Source: Lonsdalea britannica (GTDB lineage: Bacteria; Pseudomonadota; Gammaproteobacteria; Enterobacterales; Enterobacteriaceae). From it: a stretch of 64,000 bases of DNA. The notes under the pieces are model-generated. The model ran no database searches, was not told the origin of the DNA, and was given only the letters and a program-made list of their open reading frames with translations. The stretch lies in assembly GCF_002111595.1 (NCBI RefSeq), contig NZ_LUTN01000005.1, forward strand, positions 180,425-244,424, in the 5' to 3' direction. Within the stretch, counting starts at the first letter, position 1; each line of letters starts with the position of its first letter. A program made the translations under genes and the position numbers. Positions 48,781-58,507 of the stretch are shown piece after piece.

Positions 48781-49035
48781 AAAGAAAGATCTTTTTATTT
48801 AAAGATCTCTTTATTAGATCTCTTATTAGGATCGACGTTATCTGTGGATAACCGCAAAATCGGCAGAATGATCAATCCTTTAATCGGGATCATTAGCTGT
48901 GAAAGATCGGTGATCCCACACCGTATAAGCTGGGATCTGAATGGGTAGTTATGCACAGCTCAGAAAACGACCGGCAGTTGTTATTGGGATAACTACCGGT
49001 TTTACCCCTGTTATAACGCGTTTTATCCACAGATA
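48781..49035 (+). other. oriC: Chromosomal replication origin oriC
   Basis: Located between mnmG and mioC as in E. coli. Three adjacent 13-mers of the DNA unwinding element begin with GATCT (48788-48800, 48804-48816, 48817-48829). DnaA boxes follow: TGTGGATAA (R1, 48843-48851), TTATGCACA (R2-like, 48949-48957) and TTATCCACA (R4, 49023-49031). Nine GATC sites for Dam/SeqA lie between 48788 and 48940. The CGTATAAGCTGGGATC block is also as in E. coli. The window is thus centred near the replication start. Confidence 0.96.
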
Positions 49036-49053
49036 AAGGAGTGAAAAAAGGCA

Positions 49054-49497
49054 TTATCTGAGTAAATTAACCCACGATCCCACCCATTCTTCCGCTGGAT
49101 CCTCCGGAATTTCGTGCTCGGTGATGTCGATCTTGAGGATTTCACCGATCCTTTTTGCTCCACGATCCTGCAAAACGCGATCGACTGTCAGGATCGCGCC
49201 ACAGTAAGTGTCGTACTCCTTACTGCCGATCCCGATCGCGCCAAAACGGATCTCCGATAGGTCGGGCTTATTCGCCTCTATATTTTCAAACAACGTTTTC
49301 AGGTTGTCAGGCAAGTCGCCAGCGCCATGCGTGGAGGTGATTACCAGCCATAACCCTTCTGTCGGAACTTCGCTGAGTTCGGGGCCATGCAACAGCGTGG
49401 TGGTAAAGTCAGCCTGTTGCAGCAGGGTTTCCAAATGCTCTGCGACGTACTCCGCGCTGCCAAGCGTGCTACCGCTAATAAGAGTGATATGGGTCAT
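49054..49497 (-). CDS. mioC: Flavodoxin MioC
   Basis: An FMN flavoprotein of 147 residues, proposed electron carrier for biotin synthase. The phosphate loop is SGSTLGSAEYVAEHLE, with STHGAGDLPDNL and FGAIGIGSKEYDTYCGA for isoalloxazine contacts and EDPAEEWVGSWVNLLR at the end. Transcription runs toward oriC. The gene has ten GATC sites within 180 bases of its 3' half, far above chance. Confidence 0.97.
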   Translation of the reverse strand: MTHITLISGSTLGSAEYVAEHLETLLQQADFTTTLLHGPELSEVPTEGLWLVITSTHGAGDLPDNLKTLFENIEANKPDLSEIRFGAIGIGSKEYDTYCGAILTVDRVLQDRGAKRIGEILKIDITEHEIPEDPAEEWVGSWVNLLR

Positions 49498-49558
49498 ACA
49501 CGATCCCGTCGGATGAAAAGACGGGCCATTGTACGCTGTGATTTTGGTGGGATCTACC

Positions 49559-49567
49559 TGTGGATAA
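49559..49567 (+). promoter_or_regulatory. DnaA box in the mioC promoter region
   Basis: TGTGGATAA, a consensus DnaA box (TTATCCACA on the other strand), lies about 60 bases upstream of mioC, where E. coli has a DnaA box that represses mioC. Confidence 0.8.
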
Positions 49568-49588
49568 TAGGGGGATAGGAAAAAAGGC

Positions 49589-50050
49589 TTAGGGCGCGAT
49601 CGTCCGCATGATGGGGTTTTGCAGGGAGATCAGGGTCTCTGTGGACTGGATTTCATCAATTGTCTGGATCTTGTTGATAAGTACATCCTGCAGGGCGTCG
49701 ATAGAGCGGCACATCACCTTGATGAACACGCTGTAGTGCCCGGTGGTGTAATACGCTTCCACCACTTCTTCCAGGTTATTCATCTTTTCGAGCGCGGAGG
49801 GGTAATCTTTGGCGCTCTTCAGAATAATGCCGATAAAGCAGCATACATCGTAGCCCAGTTGCTTGGGATTCACGTCCAGACGCGTGCCGACGATAATGCC
49901 CGCCTGTTTCATTTTTTCTACCCGGACATGGATGGTGCCGGGGCTGACCGCGAACTGCTTGGCGAGCTCCGCATAGGGCGTACGCGCATTTTCCATCAGC
50001 GCGCCGAGGATACTGCGGTCGAGTTCGTCCATTGAATAGGTGTCGGCCAT
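49589..50050 (-). CDS. asnC: Transcriptional regulator AsnC
   Basis: An Lrp/AsnC-family regulator of 153 residues: N-terminal helix-turn-helix (TPYAELAKQFAVSPGTIHVRVEKMKQAGII) and a RAM ligand domain (FIGIILKSAKDYPSALEKM, EAYYTTGHYSVFIKVMCRSIDALQ) that senses asparagine. In E. coli it activates the divergent asnA; here asnA is missing and viaA follows on the same strand, so this AsnC must regulate itself or genes elsewhere. Confidence 0.97.
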   Translation of the reverse strand: MADTYSMDELDRSILGALMENARTPYAELAKQFAVSPGTIHVRVEKMKQAGIIVGTRLDVNPKQLGYDVCCFIGIILKSAKDYPSALEKMNNLEEVVEAYYTTGHYSVFIKVMCRSIDALQDVLINKIQTIDEIQSTETLISLQNPIMRTIAP

Positions 50051-50148
50051 AACACGTCTCTATTGTTGTCTGTTTCTGCGTTTTACTGCGAATGGCGGGC
50101 TTAAGCAACGTCTATCACGGCGATGCCGGAAAAAAGCCGAACGAACGT

Positions 50149-51621
50149 TCAGCTTTTCGGGTGATGCAGGCGTCGTTGCAAACGGCTTTTCAGACCGGTG
50201 TTGAAGCGCCAGATATGGTCAAAAATCATTAAGATGCCCGGTTTCCCGTGATCGGACATCGCCACCGCATGAAAACGATGATGATACTGACGCTGACGCC
50301 GCCGAACTTCCGCGATCAGCGGATCGGGAAGGCGCTGGGCGATAAAGTCCGAGATCATGACGGCGTCCGCGTCCTGCCATTGCTGACTGGCCATGATATC
50401 CAACAGGGCGGCGACGCAGTCCGCCATATCCGTGCCGCCGCGAAATGACTGATTAAGGAAACGAATCGCTTCATCCAGACCGGTGGCGGAGGTCAACTCG
50501 TAGCTGACGACGCCCGTTGAGAACAGCATGATGTAGCAGCGGCGATTGTCTTCCAGCGCGATACGCATCAACGCCAGACAGAACGCCTTGGCGCAGCGTT
50601 CATTGAAGCCGCCCATCGATCCTGAGGTATCCACACAGACGATGAATGGCCCGCGCGGTTGCTGCTCCTGATTTTGATGAACGACCGGCCACTCCTGAAT
50701 TTTTTCGCGCCAGCCTTCGCCTTGCAGGCGGTATGTCAGCAGGCGATGTTCCGCCAACCGGCGATAGAATTCGTACTCCAGTTCGTCAACGCCCAGCGTC
50801 GACAGCTCCGTCGGGATCAGCCGTAAAATGTCGTCGCTCTGGTGGATGCCGCTGACCTGTTCCGGCGTCAGGGACGGCTCGCGAATCATCACCTTGAACG
50901 CTTCAAGCGGCGTTGTCTGGCTAAGTACCGTTTTGGTTTCATTACTGCGGCCCAGGCGTTCGGCCAATTGCTGGAGTTCAGGCTGTTGCTGCAAGAAGGC
51001 GCTGGTGGCGAGCAGGGGTTGCAGATCCGGCGTCAGACGCTTTCCGGCGCTAAGATCCCAGAGCCGACCCGCCGCGGTATCGTTTTCCGCCAATACCGGA
51101 ATCAGTGATTCGGTGACGGTGAGACGCTGTTGCAGCTCCTCGATCAACGTATCTCGTTCCTGATCGACGATCCGATGATGCAGTTCCAGCGTCTGCTGCG
51201 TCAGGCTGGCGCGCCAGCGCTGGATAAACAGCGCGTGTAATCCCGCGCTCATCTCGCGGTCAGAGGCATCCGGAGAGTGGCGTAATTTGTCCGCCTGAGC
51301 CAGAAACGGAGAATTGACCTCTTTTAGCAGCGCCATCAACTCCGGCATACGCGATGGCAGCGTCAGACGGCTGGTGGCCAGCGCCTGTTGGTAGCCTTCC
51401 ACTTCTTTTTCGAGTTCTTCCGGCGCCGCCGTCGTATGGAGCCGCTGTTGCAACAGCGTTTTCCACTTGGGGAGATCGTTCATGACGGCGGACTTCAGTC
51501 GCGGATGCTTTTCGAAGAACATTGCCAGCTGCGGCGTAGACAGCAGCGTGACGAGCATATCGTCCAGGAGATGGTTCTCATCGATAGAAAGCAGGAGCTC
51601 CAGCGATTCCAGCGTCAGCAT
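50149..51621 (-). CDS. viaA: ATPase RavA stimulator ViaA (VWA protein)
   Basis: A von Willebrand factor A domain protein of 490 residues. The MIDAS metal site is FIVCVDTSGSMGGF at about residues 325-338, with the downstream Thr/Asp positions in FRGGTDMADCV and MISDF. The N-terminal two thirds are helical. It partners RavA; the pair has been linked to respiratory complexes and aminoglycoside sensitivity. Encoded 7 bases after ravA. Confidence 0.95.
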   Translation of the reverse strand: MLTLESLELLLSIDENHLLDDMLVTLLSTPQLAMFFEKHPRLKSAVMNDLPKWKTLLQQRLHTTAAPEELEKEVEGYQQALATSRLTLPSRMPELMALLKEVNSPFLAQADKLRHSPDASDREMSAGLHALFIQRWRASLTQQTLELHHRIVDQERDTLIEELQQRLTVTESLIPVLAENDTAAGRLWDLSAGKRLTPDLQPLLATSAFLQQQPELQQLAERLGRSNETKTVLSQTTPLEAFKVMIREPSLTPEQVSGIHQSDDILRLIPTELSTLGVDELEYEFYRRLAEHRLLTYRLQGEGWREKIQEWPVVHQNQEQQPRGPFIVCVDTSGSMGGFNERCAKAFCLALMRIALEDNRRCYIMLFSTGVVSYELTSATGLDEAIRFLNQSFRGGTDMADCVAALLDIMASQQWQDADAVMISDFIAQRLPDPLIAEVRRRQRQYHHRFHAVAMSDHGKPGILMIFDHIWRFNTGLKSRLQRRLHHPKS

Positions 51622-51628
51622 TGGGGGG

Positions 51629-53124
51629 TTACTCCTGTCGAGACTGTTCTATCTGTTCATCGACCTGCCGCAGGCTTTCTTCAATCCTCGCGAACCACTC
51701 TTTCGGGATGAACAGACAAGGCTGATGCTGTGAGAAGCGACGTTGCTGTTCCTTGAGCTGCAGCTTTAAGGTGTCGTACTGCTGCACCAGAGACTCAGGC
51801 AGCTTGATGTTGCTTTTGTCCGGTAGCGAAAGCGTTGTGCTTTGCAGGCTGATGTCATGAACTATCAGGTGCTGAGCGTCATCGACTTTCATATCGATAC
51901 GTTGTCCGAATCCGAGGCCGTTCAGCTTCGCGCGGATTTCTCCCCCGGCATTCAGCCAGTGCGACAACGCCTTGGTGTCGAAGACAGATGGGTAACCGTA
52001 CGATCGTTCAGCACCAACGGGGTTTGCAGCACCAGCGTCAGTGGCTCGTCGGCGAGGGTGTCAGGCAGCGTGTAGTGCGGTTTACGGGCGAAGAAATTAC
52101 CCTGTTTTTCCACCCGAAAGGCCTGAAGCTCACTCTGCTGCTGTTCGTACTGTTGCCGTTCCAGATTAAGCTGCTGTAGCCGGAAAAGCAGCGTCTGCTG
52201 CTGGTAGGCGTGCTCGGTCATTAGCTGATTCATTAGCTGCTCCACCAGATCGAACGAGGTGTTGTCATGCCACAGGCAATCTTTGAGCAGGATGATATCC
52301 ACCGGCGTAATGTTGTCCCTTCCACTAAAGAAGGCGCAGGCTTGAAGCAGCCGAATCGCTTTTTTCCACCGGCGATCGGAGACATAAGGCGCATTTTCCT
52401 GCGAGTCCAGCAGCTGGCGCAGTTGGAAAATCAAATCGAAACAGGCGTCGGGCAACGTTATCTGGTTAATGAGCGACTGCCACTGCACATACTCTTCGCC
52501 GCTGACGCTCAGGGCTTCGCTAACCGGATTATCGCGTTCCCCGCCGCTGGTGGTCAGCATGGCCCGGAAATTCTGTTTATCCTGCACGCGGCCAAGCCAC
52601 AGGCGGATCAACATACGGTCGTACAGGGCTTCCAGACTGCTATCGGCTTCCGGCAGTTCGTTGGAGGCGGTGACCAGCAGACGCATGGGAATCGGTTCTT
52701 CACTGTCGCCGTTGCGAAAGCGTCGTTCGTTGATGGCGGTCAGTAGGGTATTCAGTATCGCCGGGCCCGCTTTCCAGATTTCATCCAGAAAAACGATTTC
52801 CGCTTCCGGCAGATAGCCGGAGGTCAGACGCTGGTAGCGTCCTTCATCTTTTAGCGCCTGAATCGACAACGGTCCGAAGACCTCTTCCGGGGTGGAAAAA
52901 CGCGTCATCAGATATTCGAAAGCCCGGGAGTCTCTGAACGCATATTTCAGACGGCGGGCAATCAGGCTTTTCGCGATCCCTGGCGGTCCAAGTAAAAAGA
53001 CGCTTTCTCCGCTCAGCGCGGCCAGTAGGCATAAGCGTATGGCATGTTGTCTTTCGTACAGGCCGTGTTCGAGGGCTTGGCTCAGGCGGGCGATTCGGTC
53101 AGCCAGCGCGGTGGGTTGTATCAT
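51629..53124 (-). pseudogene. ravA: MoxR-type AAA+ ATPase RavA, frameshifted
   Basis: The first 375 residues are normal: Walker [16 protein letters not shown], Walker [27 protein letters not shown], sensor 1 [12 protein letters not shown] and [10 protein letters not shown]. After VTHLS the frame is lost and stops 8 residues later; the remaining C-terminal part resumes in another frame with [21 protein letters not shown] to QIEQSRQE. Adding one T to the TT (minus strand, bases 51981-51982) restores [10 protein letters not shown] and exactly 498 codons, the E. coli length. RavA-ViaA works as a chaperone pair, so a real lesion would leave ViaA without its C-terminal LARA partner region. Confidence 0.9.
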
Positions 53125-53357
53125 TATTTATCCATCATTGCCGTCAATCACTGTTTGAGATTAGCAGTCTGGCTGAAGAATTATTAGCTGATTATGGGCA
53201 TTGTTAGCGGCGTTAATCAATAATTGTCCTGTGGATGAAACAGGATGGCGGGTTTTAAAAATGGGCTTTTAGCGTGATTTGTGCATACTGAGCGTTTTTG
53301 GGGCTACTCAACGCATGGGTGGTTCAGTGTGTTAATGGACTATAGAAGATAGGGTTT
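53125..53357. promoter_or_regulatory. Divergent promoter region, ravA / kup
   Basis: 233 bases between the divergent ravA and kup starts. Both promoters are expected here; no element is strong enough to mark. Confidence 0.4.
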
Positions 53358-55225
53358 ATGAATTCAGAACATAAACGTCCATTGCCAGCGATTACGCTGG
53401 CAGCTATAGGGGTGGTATACGGCGATATCGGTACCAGTCCTCTCTATACGCTTAGGGAATGTTTGTCGGGGCAGTTTGGTTTCGGCGTGGGATCGGATTC
53501 TGTATACGGTTTTCTGTCGCTGATTTTCTGGCTGTTGGTCTTAGTCGTTTCAATGAAATACCTGAGTTACGTCATGCGGGCCGACAACGCCGGAGAAGGG
53601 GGCATACTGACATTGATGTCTCTGGCCGGGCGCAACACCTCGGACCGGATCACGGCGATAGTCGTTATTATGGGGTTGATCGGCGGCAGCTTTTTTTACG
53701 GCGAAGTCGTCATAACACCGGCTATCTCAGTGATGTCGGCGATAGAGGGGTTGGATATCGTCGCGCCCTCGTTGGAATCTTATATCGTCCCCGTCTCCAT
53801 CGCTGTGCTGACGCTCTTGTTCATGATCCAAAAGCACGGTACCGGGCGCGTTGGGAGTCTGTTTGCCCCGGTGATGCTAGTCTGGTTCCTGACGCTCGGC
53901 ATTCTCGGCGCGCGCAGCGTGATCGACCATCCGCAGGTCTTGCAGGCGCTGAACCCGATGTGGGCCGTGAATTTCTTCATCAAATATAAGATGGTGTCCT
54001 TCTTCGCGTTGGGCGCGGTGGTGCTGGCTATCACCGGGGTCGAAGCCTTGTACGCCGATATGGGTCACTTCGGCAAATTGCTATCCGCATCGCCTGGTTC
54101 CTGGTGGTACTGCCGTCGTTGATACTCAACTACTTCGGTCAGGGCGCGCTGCTGCTGAAAGATCCCGAAGCGATTAAAAACCCCTTCTTCCTGCTGGCGC
54201 CTGACTGGGCGTTGATCCCGCTGCTGGTGCTGGCCGCTTTCGCGACAATCATCGCTTCACAGGCGGTGATCTCCGGCGTCTTCTCGCTCACTCGCCAGGC
54301 GGTGCGTCTCGGCTATTTGCCGCCGATGAAGATTGTGCATACCTCCGATATGGAGTCCGGGCAAATCTATATTCCGGTGATCAACTGGCTGCTGTATGTG
54401 GCGGTGGTGCTGGTGATCGTCAGCTTCGAACACTCGAGTCGACTGGCTGCGGCCTATGGGATCGCCGTGACGGGGACGATGGTGCTGACCAGTATTCTGG
54501 TGTGTATCGTCGCGGTTAAAAACTGGCACTGGTATCGCTACGTGGTCTATCTGGTGTTGGCGGTGCTGCTGATGATCGACGTTCCGATGTTTCTGGCCAA
54601 CGCCGTGAAAATTTTCTCCGGCGGCTGGTTGCCTTTGGCGTTGGGCATGGTGATGTTCGTCATCATGACGACCTGGAAGAGCGAGCGTTTCCGCCTGATG
54701 AGGCGGCTGAATGAGCACGGCAACTCGCTGGAGGCGATGATCGCTTCACTGGAGAAAAACCCGCCGGTGCGGGTGCCGGGCACGGCGGTGTACTTCTCCC
54801 GGGCAACGCACGTCATCCCGTTCGCACTGCTGCATAACTTGAAACATAACAAGGTGTTGCACGAACGCGTGGTGCTGCTGACGATGCGGACCGAAGATGC
54901 GCCGTACGTACACAACGCTCGTCGTGTGACGGTCGAACAGCTTTCGCCTTCTTTCTGGCGGGTTATCGCCAGCTACGGATGGCGGGAAACGCCCAACGTG
55001 GAAGAAGTTTTCCACCGCTGCTGGCAGGACGGCTTGACCTGTCAGATGCTGGAAACCACCTTCTTCATGTCTAACGAATCGCTGATTATGGGCAAACGTC
55101 CGTGGTATATGCGCGGTCGCGGCAAGCTGTTCATGATGCTGAGCCGCAACGCATTGAGAGCCGCCGATCAGTTTGAAATTCCACCTAATCGGCTGATTGA
55201 ACTAGGGATTCAGGTGGAAATTTAG
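53358..55225 (+). pseudogene. kup: K+ uptake protein Kup (TrkD), frameshifted
   Basis: A constitutive low-affinity potassium transporter of 12 spans. The N-terminal part ([33 protein letters not shown]) is normal to residue 241 ([14 protein letters not shown]), then runs out of frame for about a dozen residues to a stop at 54122. The rest continues one frame over as [37 protein letters not shown] to IELGIQVEI. Adding one C at 54081 gives the expected FGKLPIRIAWF and 622 residues, the exact E. coli length. The stop overlaps the convergent qseC end by four bases. Confidence 0.92.
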
Positions 55226-56591
55226 TGACCTCGGGTTAGCGGCCAGGTCAGTTGGGCGGAGAACCCGCCGCCCGGCTGATTCGCGAACCGTGTCGTCATG
55301 CCATGCAGATGGGCGATGCGGTTCACTATCGACAGGCCCAGTCCGCTGCCCGATGCTTCCTGACCGGGCGGACGAAAGAAGCGTTCGCCCAACCGCAGCA
55401 ATATCTCTTCGTGTACGCCCGGCCCTTCGTCGGCCACTTCCAACCCCTCTATCGTGAGCCTGACGCGCACGACGCCGCTTGCGCCGTTACGGCCATAACG
55501 AATGGCATTATCCAGCAGATTGCGCACCAGCAGTGTCAGCAGCAGCGTGTTGCCCGGCGTGACCACCGGCGTTTCTGGCGTATTGAGGTGGAGCGTCACG
55601 CCCTGACGTCGGGCTTCCTCTGTCTGATCGGCAACGGCCTGTTGAAGCAGCGGCTGCCAATGGACCGTTTCCGATGAGGCGGGATCGTTGTCGACGTCGA
55701 GACGAGAGAGGGTCAGCAGTTGATCGACCAGCCGGGTCGCACGATCTATGCCTGCGTCTAACTGGCCGAGCGCGCGTCGCCGCATCTCTTCATCGTCATG
55801 AGCCAGTTGGACGACCTCGGCCTGAACTTTCAGCGCGGCTAACGGGCTACGCAGTTCATGGGCGGCATCAGAGGTGAAACGTCGCTCCCGCGTCAGCATG
55901 GCGTTGATGCGGGCGAACAGGTCGTTCAGGGCGTCCACCAGCGGGCGCACTTCTTGCGGCAGTCTCGGCGCGGCGATGGGCGACTCGTCATCCGGGCGAC
56001 GTTGTCCGAGCTGGCGCGCGATATGCGTCAGCGGCCGCAGCTCGTAGGTGACCAACAGGAACAGCAAGAGCAGCATGACGGGCAAGGCGGCCAGCCAGGG
56101 CGTGAGATTGGTTTTCACGATGGCGATCGCCATATCGTGGCGATATTCCACCTCCTGCCCGACGGCCACGATATAGCGTTTATCCGGCGTGGTCAGCCAC
56201 ACTAACCGCCAGAGATCGTCGTCATTGTGTAATTGGCCGGTGGTGAATCCATCGTGCTGATAGTCGGAGAACATAAACCGTTTGCCGTTGTCGTCATCAC
56301 TCAGCACCCGCTGTCCGTCGGCCCGGAAAATGGCGAAGGCCAGCGCATCCTCATCCTGCTCGCCGCGCGCCCTTTTCATGATTTGCCGGGCGGCGGGCAG
56401 CTCCTGTGGTTGGAGATCCTGCGGCGTGAGGGTGGCCAGTCGTTTGGCGAATAGCAGTTGCTGGGTATCGAACAGTTCGTCGATGTTGTGCCGGGTCTGT
56501 TGCCAGGCCAGGATGGCGGCCGCGCCCAGCACAGCAGCGTCAGCAGCATGAATCCCAGCAGCAGACGGAGGCGCAGATTTAATCTTTTCAC
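55222..56591 (-). pseudogene. qseC: Sensor histidine kinase QseC, frameshifted near the N terminus
   Basis: Inner-membrane kinase of the QseBC system (in E. coli linked to adrenaline/autoinducer-3 and PmrB cross-talk). From GTG 56591, which overlaps the qseB stop (GTGA), the first residues [22 protein letters not shown] are the expected first membrane span; the frame then breaks at a GGG run (56525-56527). The rest, in another frame, reads AAAILAWQQTRHNIDELFDTQQLLFAKRLATL and contains H-box FTSDAAHELRSPLAALKVQ, N-box LVRNLLDNAIRYG and G-boxes DEGPGV, GSGLGLSIV. One added G restores 456 residues. Read from ATG 56598 the kinase lacks a proper first span. Confidence 0.88.
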
Positions 56592-57250
56592 GGGGCATCT
56601 CCCAGCCGGTAACCTACGCCGTGGACGGTACGGATGACGTGGCTGCCCAGCTTTTTGCGCAGATGATGAATGTGGACTTCCACGGCGTTGCTGGACACGT
56701 CATCGTCCCAGCCGTACAGCTTTTCCTCCAACTGCGCGCGCGTCAGAATTCGACCGGCGTTCATCATGAACAGCTCCAGCAGCGCCAGTTCGCGCGACTT
56801 CAATTCGACGGGACGATCGTCGACGGTGACGGTGCGCGTGCCCGGCTCTAACGCCACGTTGTCGTAGACAAGCTTTGGCCGCAGCTCGCCATGACGGCGG
56901 CGAATCAGCGCCTGCAGCCGCGCAGCCACTTCCGTGAGGGCGAACGGTTTACACAGGTAGTCGTCTGCGCCGTCCTGCAATCCCTGGACCCGGTTTTCCA
57001 GCGCGTCGCGCGCGGTCAGAATCAGCACCGGGATTGACTCTCCGGCCTGCCGCCAGCGCCGCAGGATGACCAGACCATCCATTTCAGGCAGGCTCAGGTC
57101 CAGCACTACCGCGTCGTAAGGGGCGGCATGCAAGGCCTGCATCCCCTGTTCGCCTTGCAGGAACCAGTCGACGCTAAACCCCAGTTTGCTCAATCCAGCC
57201 TTGATGCCGTCGCCTATCAGCCGGTCATCTTCTATCAGCAGTATTCTCAT
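56588..57250 (-). CDS. qseB: Response regulator QseB
   Basis: An OmpR/PhoB-type regulator of 220 residues: receiver with the acidic pair near residues 8-9, phosphoacceptor Asp51 in [12 protein letters not shown] and Lys in CKPFAL, then a winged helix ending [28 protein letters not shown]. It aligns with E. coli QseB throughout. It precedes and overlaps qseC and is divergent from ygiW, the same trio as in E. coli. Confidence 0.94.
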   Translation of the reverse strand: MRILLIEDDRLIGDGIKAGLSKLGFSVDWFLQGEQGMQALHAAPYDAVVLDLSLPEMDGLVILRRWRQAGESIPVLILTARDALENRVQGLQDGADDYLCKPFALTEVAARLQALIRRRHGELRPKLVYDNVALEPGTRTVTVDDRPVELKSRELALLELFMMNAGRILTRAQLEEKLYGWDDDVSSNAVEVHIHHLRKKLGSHVIRTVHGVGYRLGDAP

Positions 57251-57466
57251 TTTCTCCCGCCTTGCGTTGAGGGGATGTTATCGGGGGATGGTACTGAGAG
57301 AACAGCCCAAAGGCCCGGAAATGTGGCGCCGACCACCGTATTGATAAAGATAATGGATAATTGGCTATCCTTAAGATCCTGTTAAGAACATTTTGTTTTA
57401 GTGGCGCTGTAAGGCAAATAAAACGCAGTTTTACCCTACGGCAATCAACGGTATTAAGGAGTTTTT

Positions 57467-57868
57467 ATGAAAAAAACAGCAGCACTATTCGCTATCACCG
57501 CCCTGTGTTCCGCCCCGGTTTTTGCCGCCCAGACCGGCGGATTTGTGGAGCCTAATACGTCCGCGTCCTCATCGCATCCCGCTGGCGGGTTTTCTGGTCC
57601 CGACGGCAGCGTGACGACGGTGGCGAAAGCCAAAGATCTGAAAGATGATAGTTGGGTGACGGTGCGCGGCCATATTGAGCGTCGCGTCGGCAGCGAGGAT
57701 TACCTGTTCCGCGACGAGACCGGTACGATAACGGTCGAGATCGACGACAAATACTGGAACGGTCAGAGCGTGACGCCGACCGACAAGGTCGAGCTGCAAG
57801 GCGAGCTGGATAAAGGTTTCAATTCCGCAGAGCTGGATGTGAAACAGGTGAAGAAAATCCAGAACTAA
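57467..57868 (+). CDS. ygiW: YgiW/BOF-family periplasmic OB-fold protein
   Basis: A periplasmic protein of 133 residues with a signal peptide (MKKTAALFAITALCSAPVFA) and an OB-fold: VTTVAKAKDLKDDSWVTVRGHIERRVGSEDYLFRDETGTITVEIDDKYW is the family core. Homologues are stress proteins (YgiW, YdeI) that in E. coli are induced with QseBC. The 216-base gap to qseB holds divergent promoters. A strong GGAG site lies 8 bases before the ATG. Confidence 0.92.
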   Translation: MKKTAALFAITALCSAPVFAAQTGGFVEPNTSASSSHPAGGFSGPDGSVTTVAKAKDLKDDSWVTVRGHIERRVGSEDYLFRDETGTITVEIDDKYWNGQSVTPTDKVELQGELDKGFNSAELDVKQVKKIQN

Positions 57869-57976
57869 CGCCTCTCGAACGTTCCTCTTCTCCGGGCGGG
57901 TTTCCCCGCCCCAGTTTCTGTTCTTTCGATTTCTCCTTCCTTTAATACGTTCTCTCCCTGGTTTTTATTGCGCGAG

Positions 57977-57988
57977 CGAAACGTTTCG
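57977..57988. promoter_or_regulatory. RbsR-type operator, distal copy
   Basis: CGAAACGTTTCG, the same 12-base palindrome as the proximal site and the core of the known RbsR operator. Confidence 0.75.
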
Positions 57989-58055
57989 ATGGCGATCACA
58001 TTTCGGCTACATCTTGATTGTCTTCCCACCGCCGTTTGCTCATTATTCCGGCACG

Positions 58056-58067
58056 CGAAACGTTTCG
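58056..58067. promoter_or_regulatory. RbsR-type operator, proximal copy
   Basis: The palindrome CGAAACGTTTCG in the context GCGAAACGTTTCGC matches the RbsR operator of E. coli. It is 13 bases before the rbsD start, so bound repressor would block initiation or the transcript start. Confidence 0.85.
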
Positions 58068-58080
58068 CTCAGGGGGAATG

Positions 58081-58500
58081 ATGAAAAAAGGTGTGCTGCT
58101 GAATACCGCGATCTCCGAGGTGATAGCCCGTCTGGGGCATACCGACAGCATTGCGATCGCGGATGCCGGACTGCCGGTGGCGGAGACGACCCTACGCATC
58201 GATCTGGCGCTCACTCACAACGTGCCCGAGTTTATGCAGGTGGTGGAGACGGCGACGGCGGAAATGCAGGTGGAAGCGGCTATTCTGGCCAACGAGATCG
58301 TCGAAAACAATCCCCGCATCCACGATGCGTTGTTGCAGCATTTGCTGCAGCTTGAACAACGTCAGGGAAACACGATTTCGCTGCATTACGTCACCCATGA
58401 CGCCTTCAAACAGCAAAGCGCACAATGCCGGGCCGTGATCCGCAGTGGGGAGTGCTCCCCCTATGCGAACGTCATCCTGTGCGCGGGCGTCACTTTCTGA
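58081..58500 (+). CDS. rbsD: D-ribose pyranase
   Basis: Converts beta-D-ribopyranose to the furanose form used by ribokinase. The ATG at 58081 (another ATG three bases earlier) gives 139 residues, the E. coli length. Conserved parts are [47 protein letters not shown] and [21 protein letters not shown]. First gene of rbsDACBKR. Confidence 0.97.
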   Translation: MKKGVLLNTAISEVIARLGHTDSIAIADAGLPVAETTLRIDLALTHNVPEFMQVVETATAEMQVEAAILANEIVENNPRIHDALLQHLLQLEQRQGNTISLHYVTHDAFKQQSAQCRAVIRSGECSPYANVILCAGVTF

Positions 58501-58507
58501 GGCCGCT

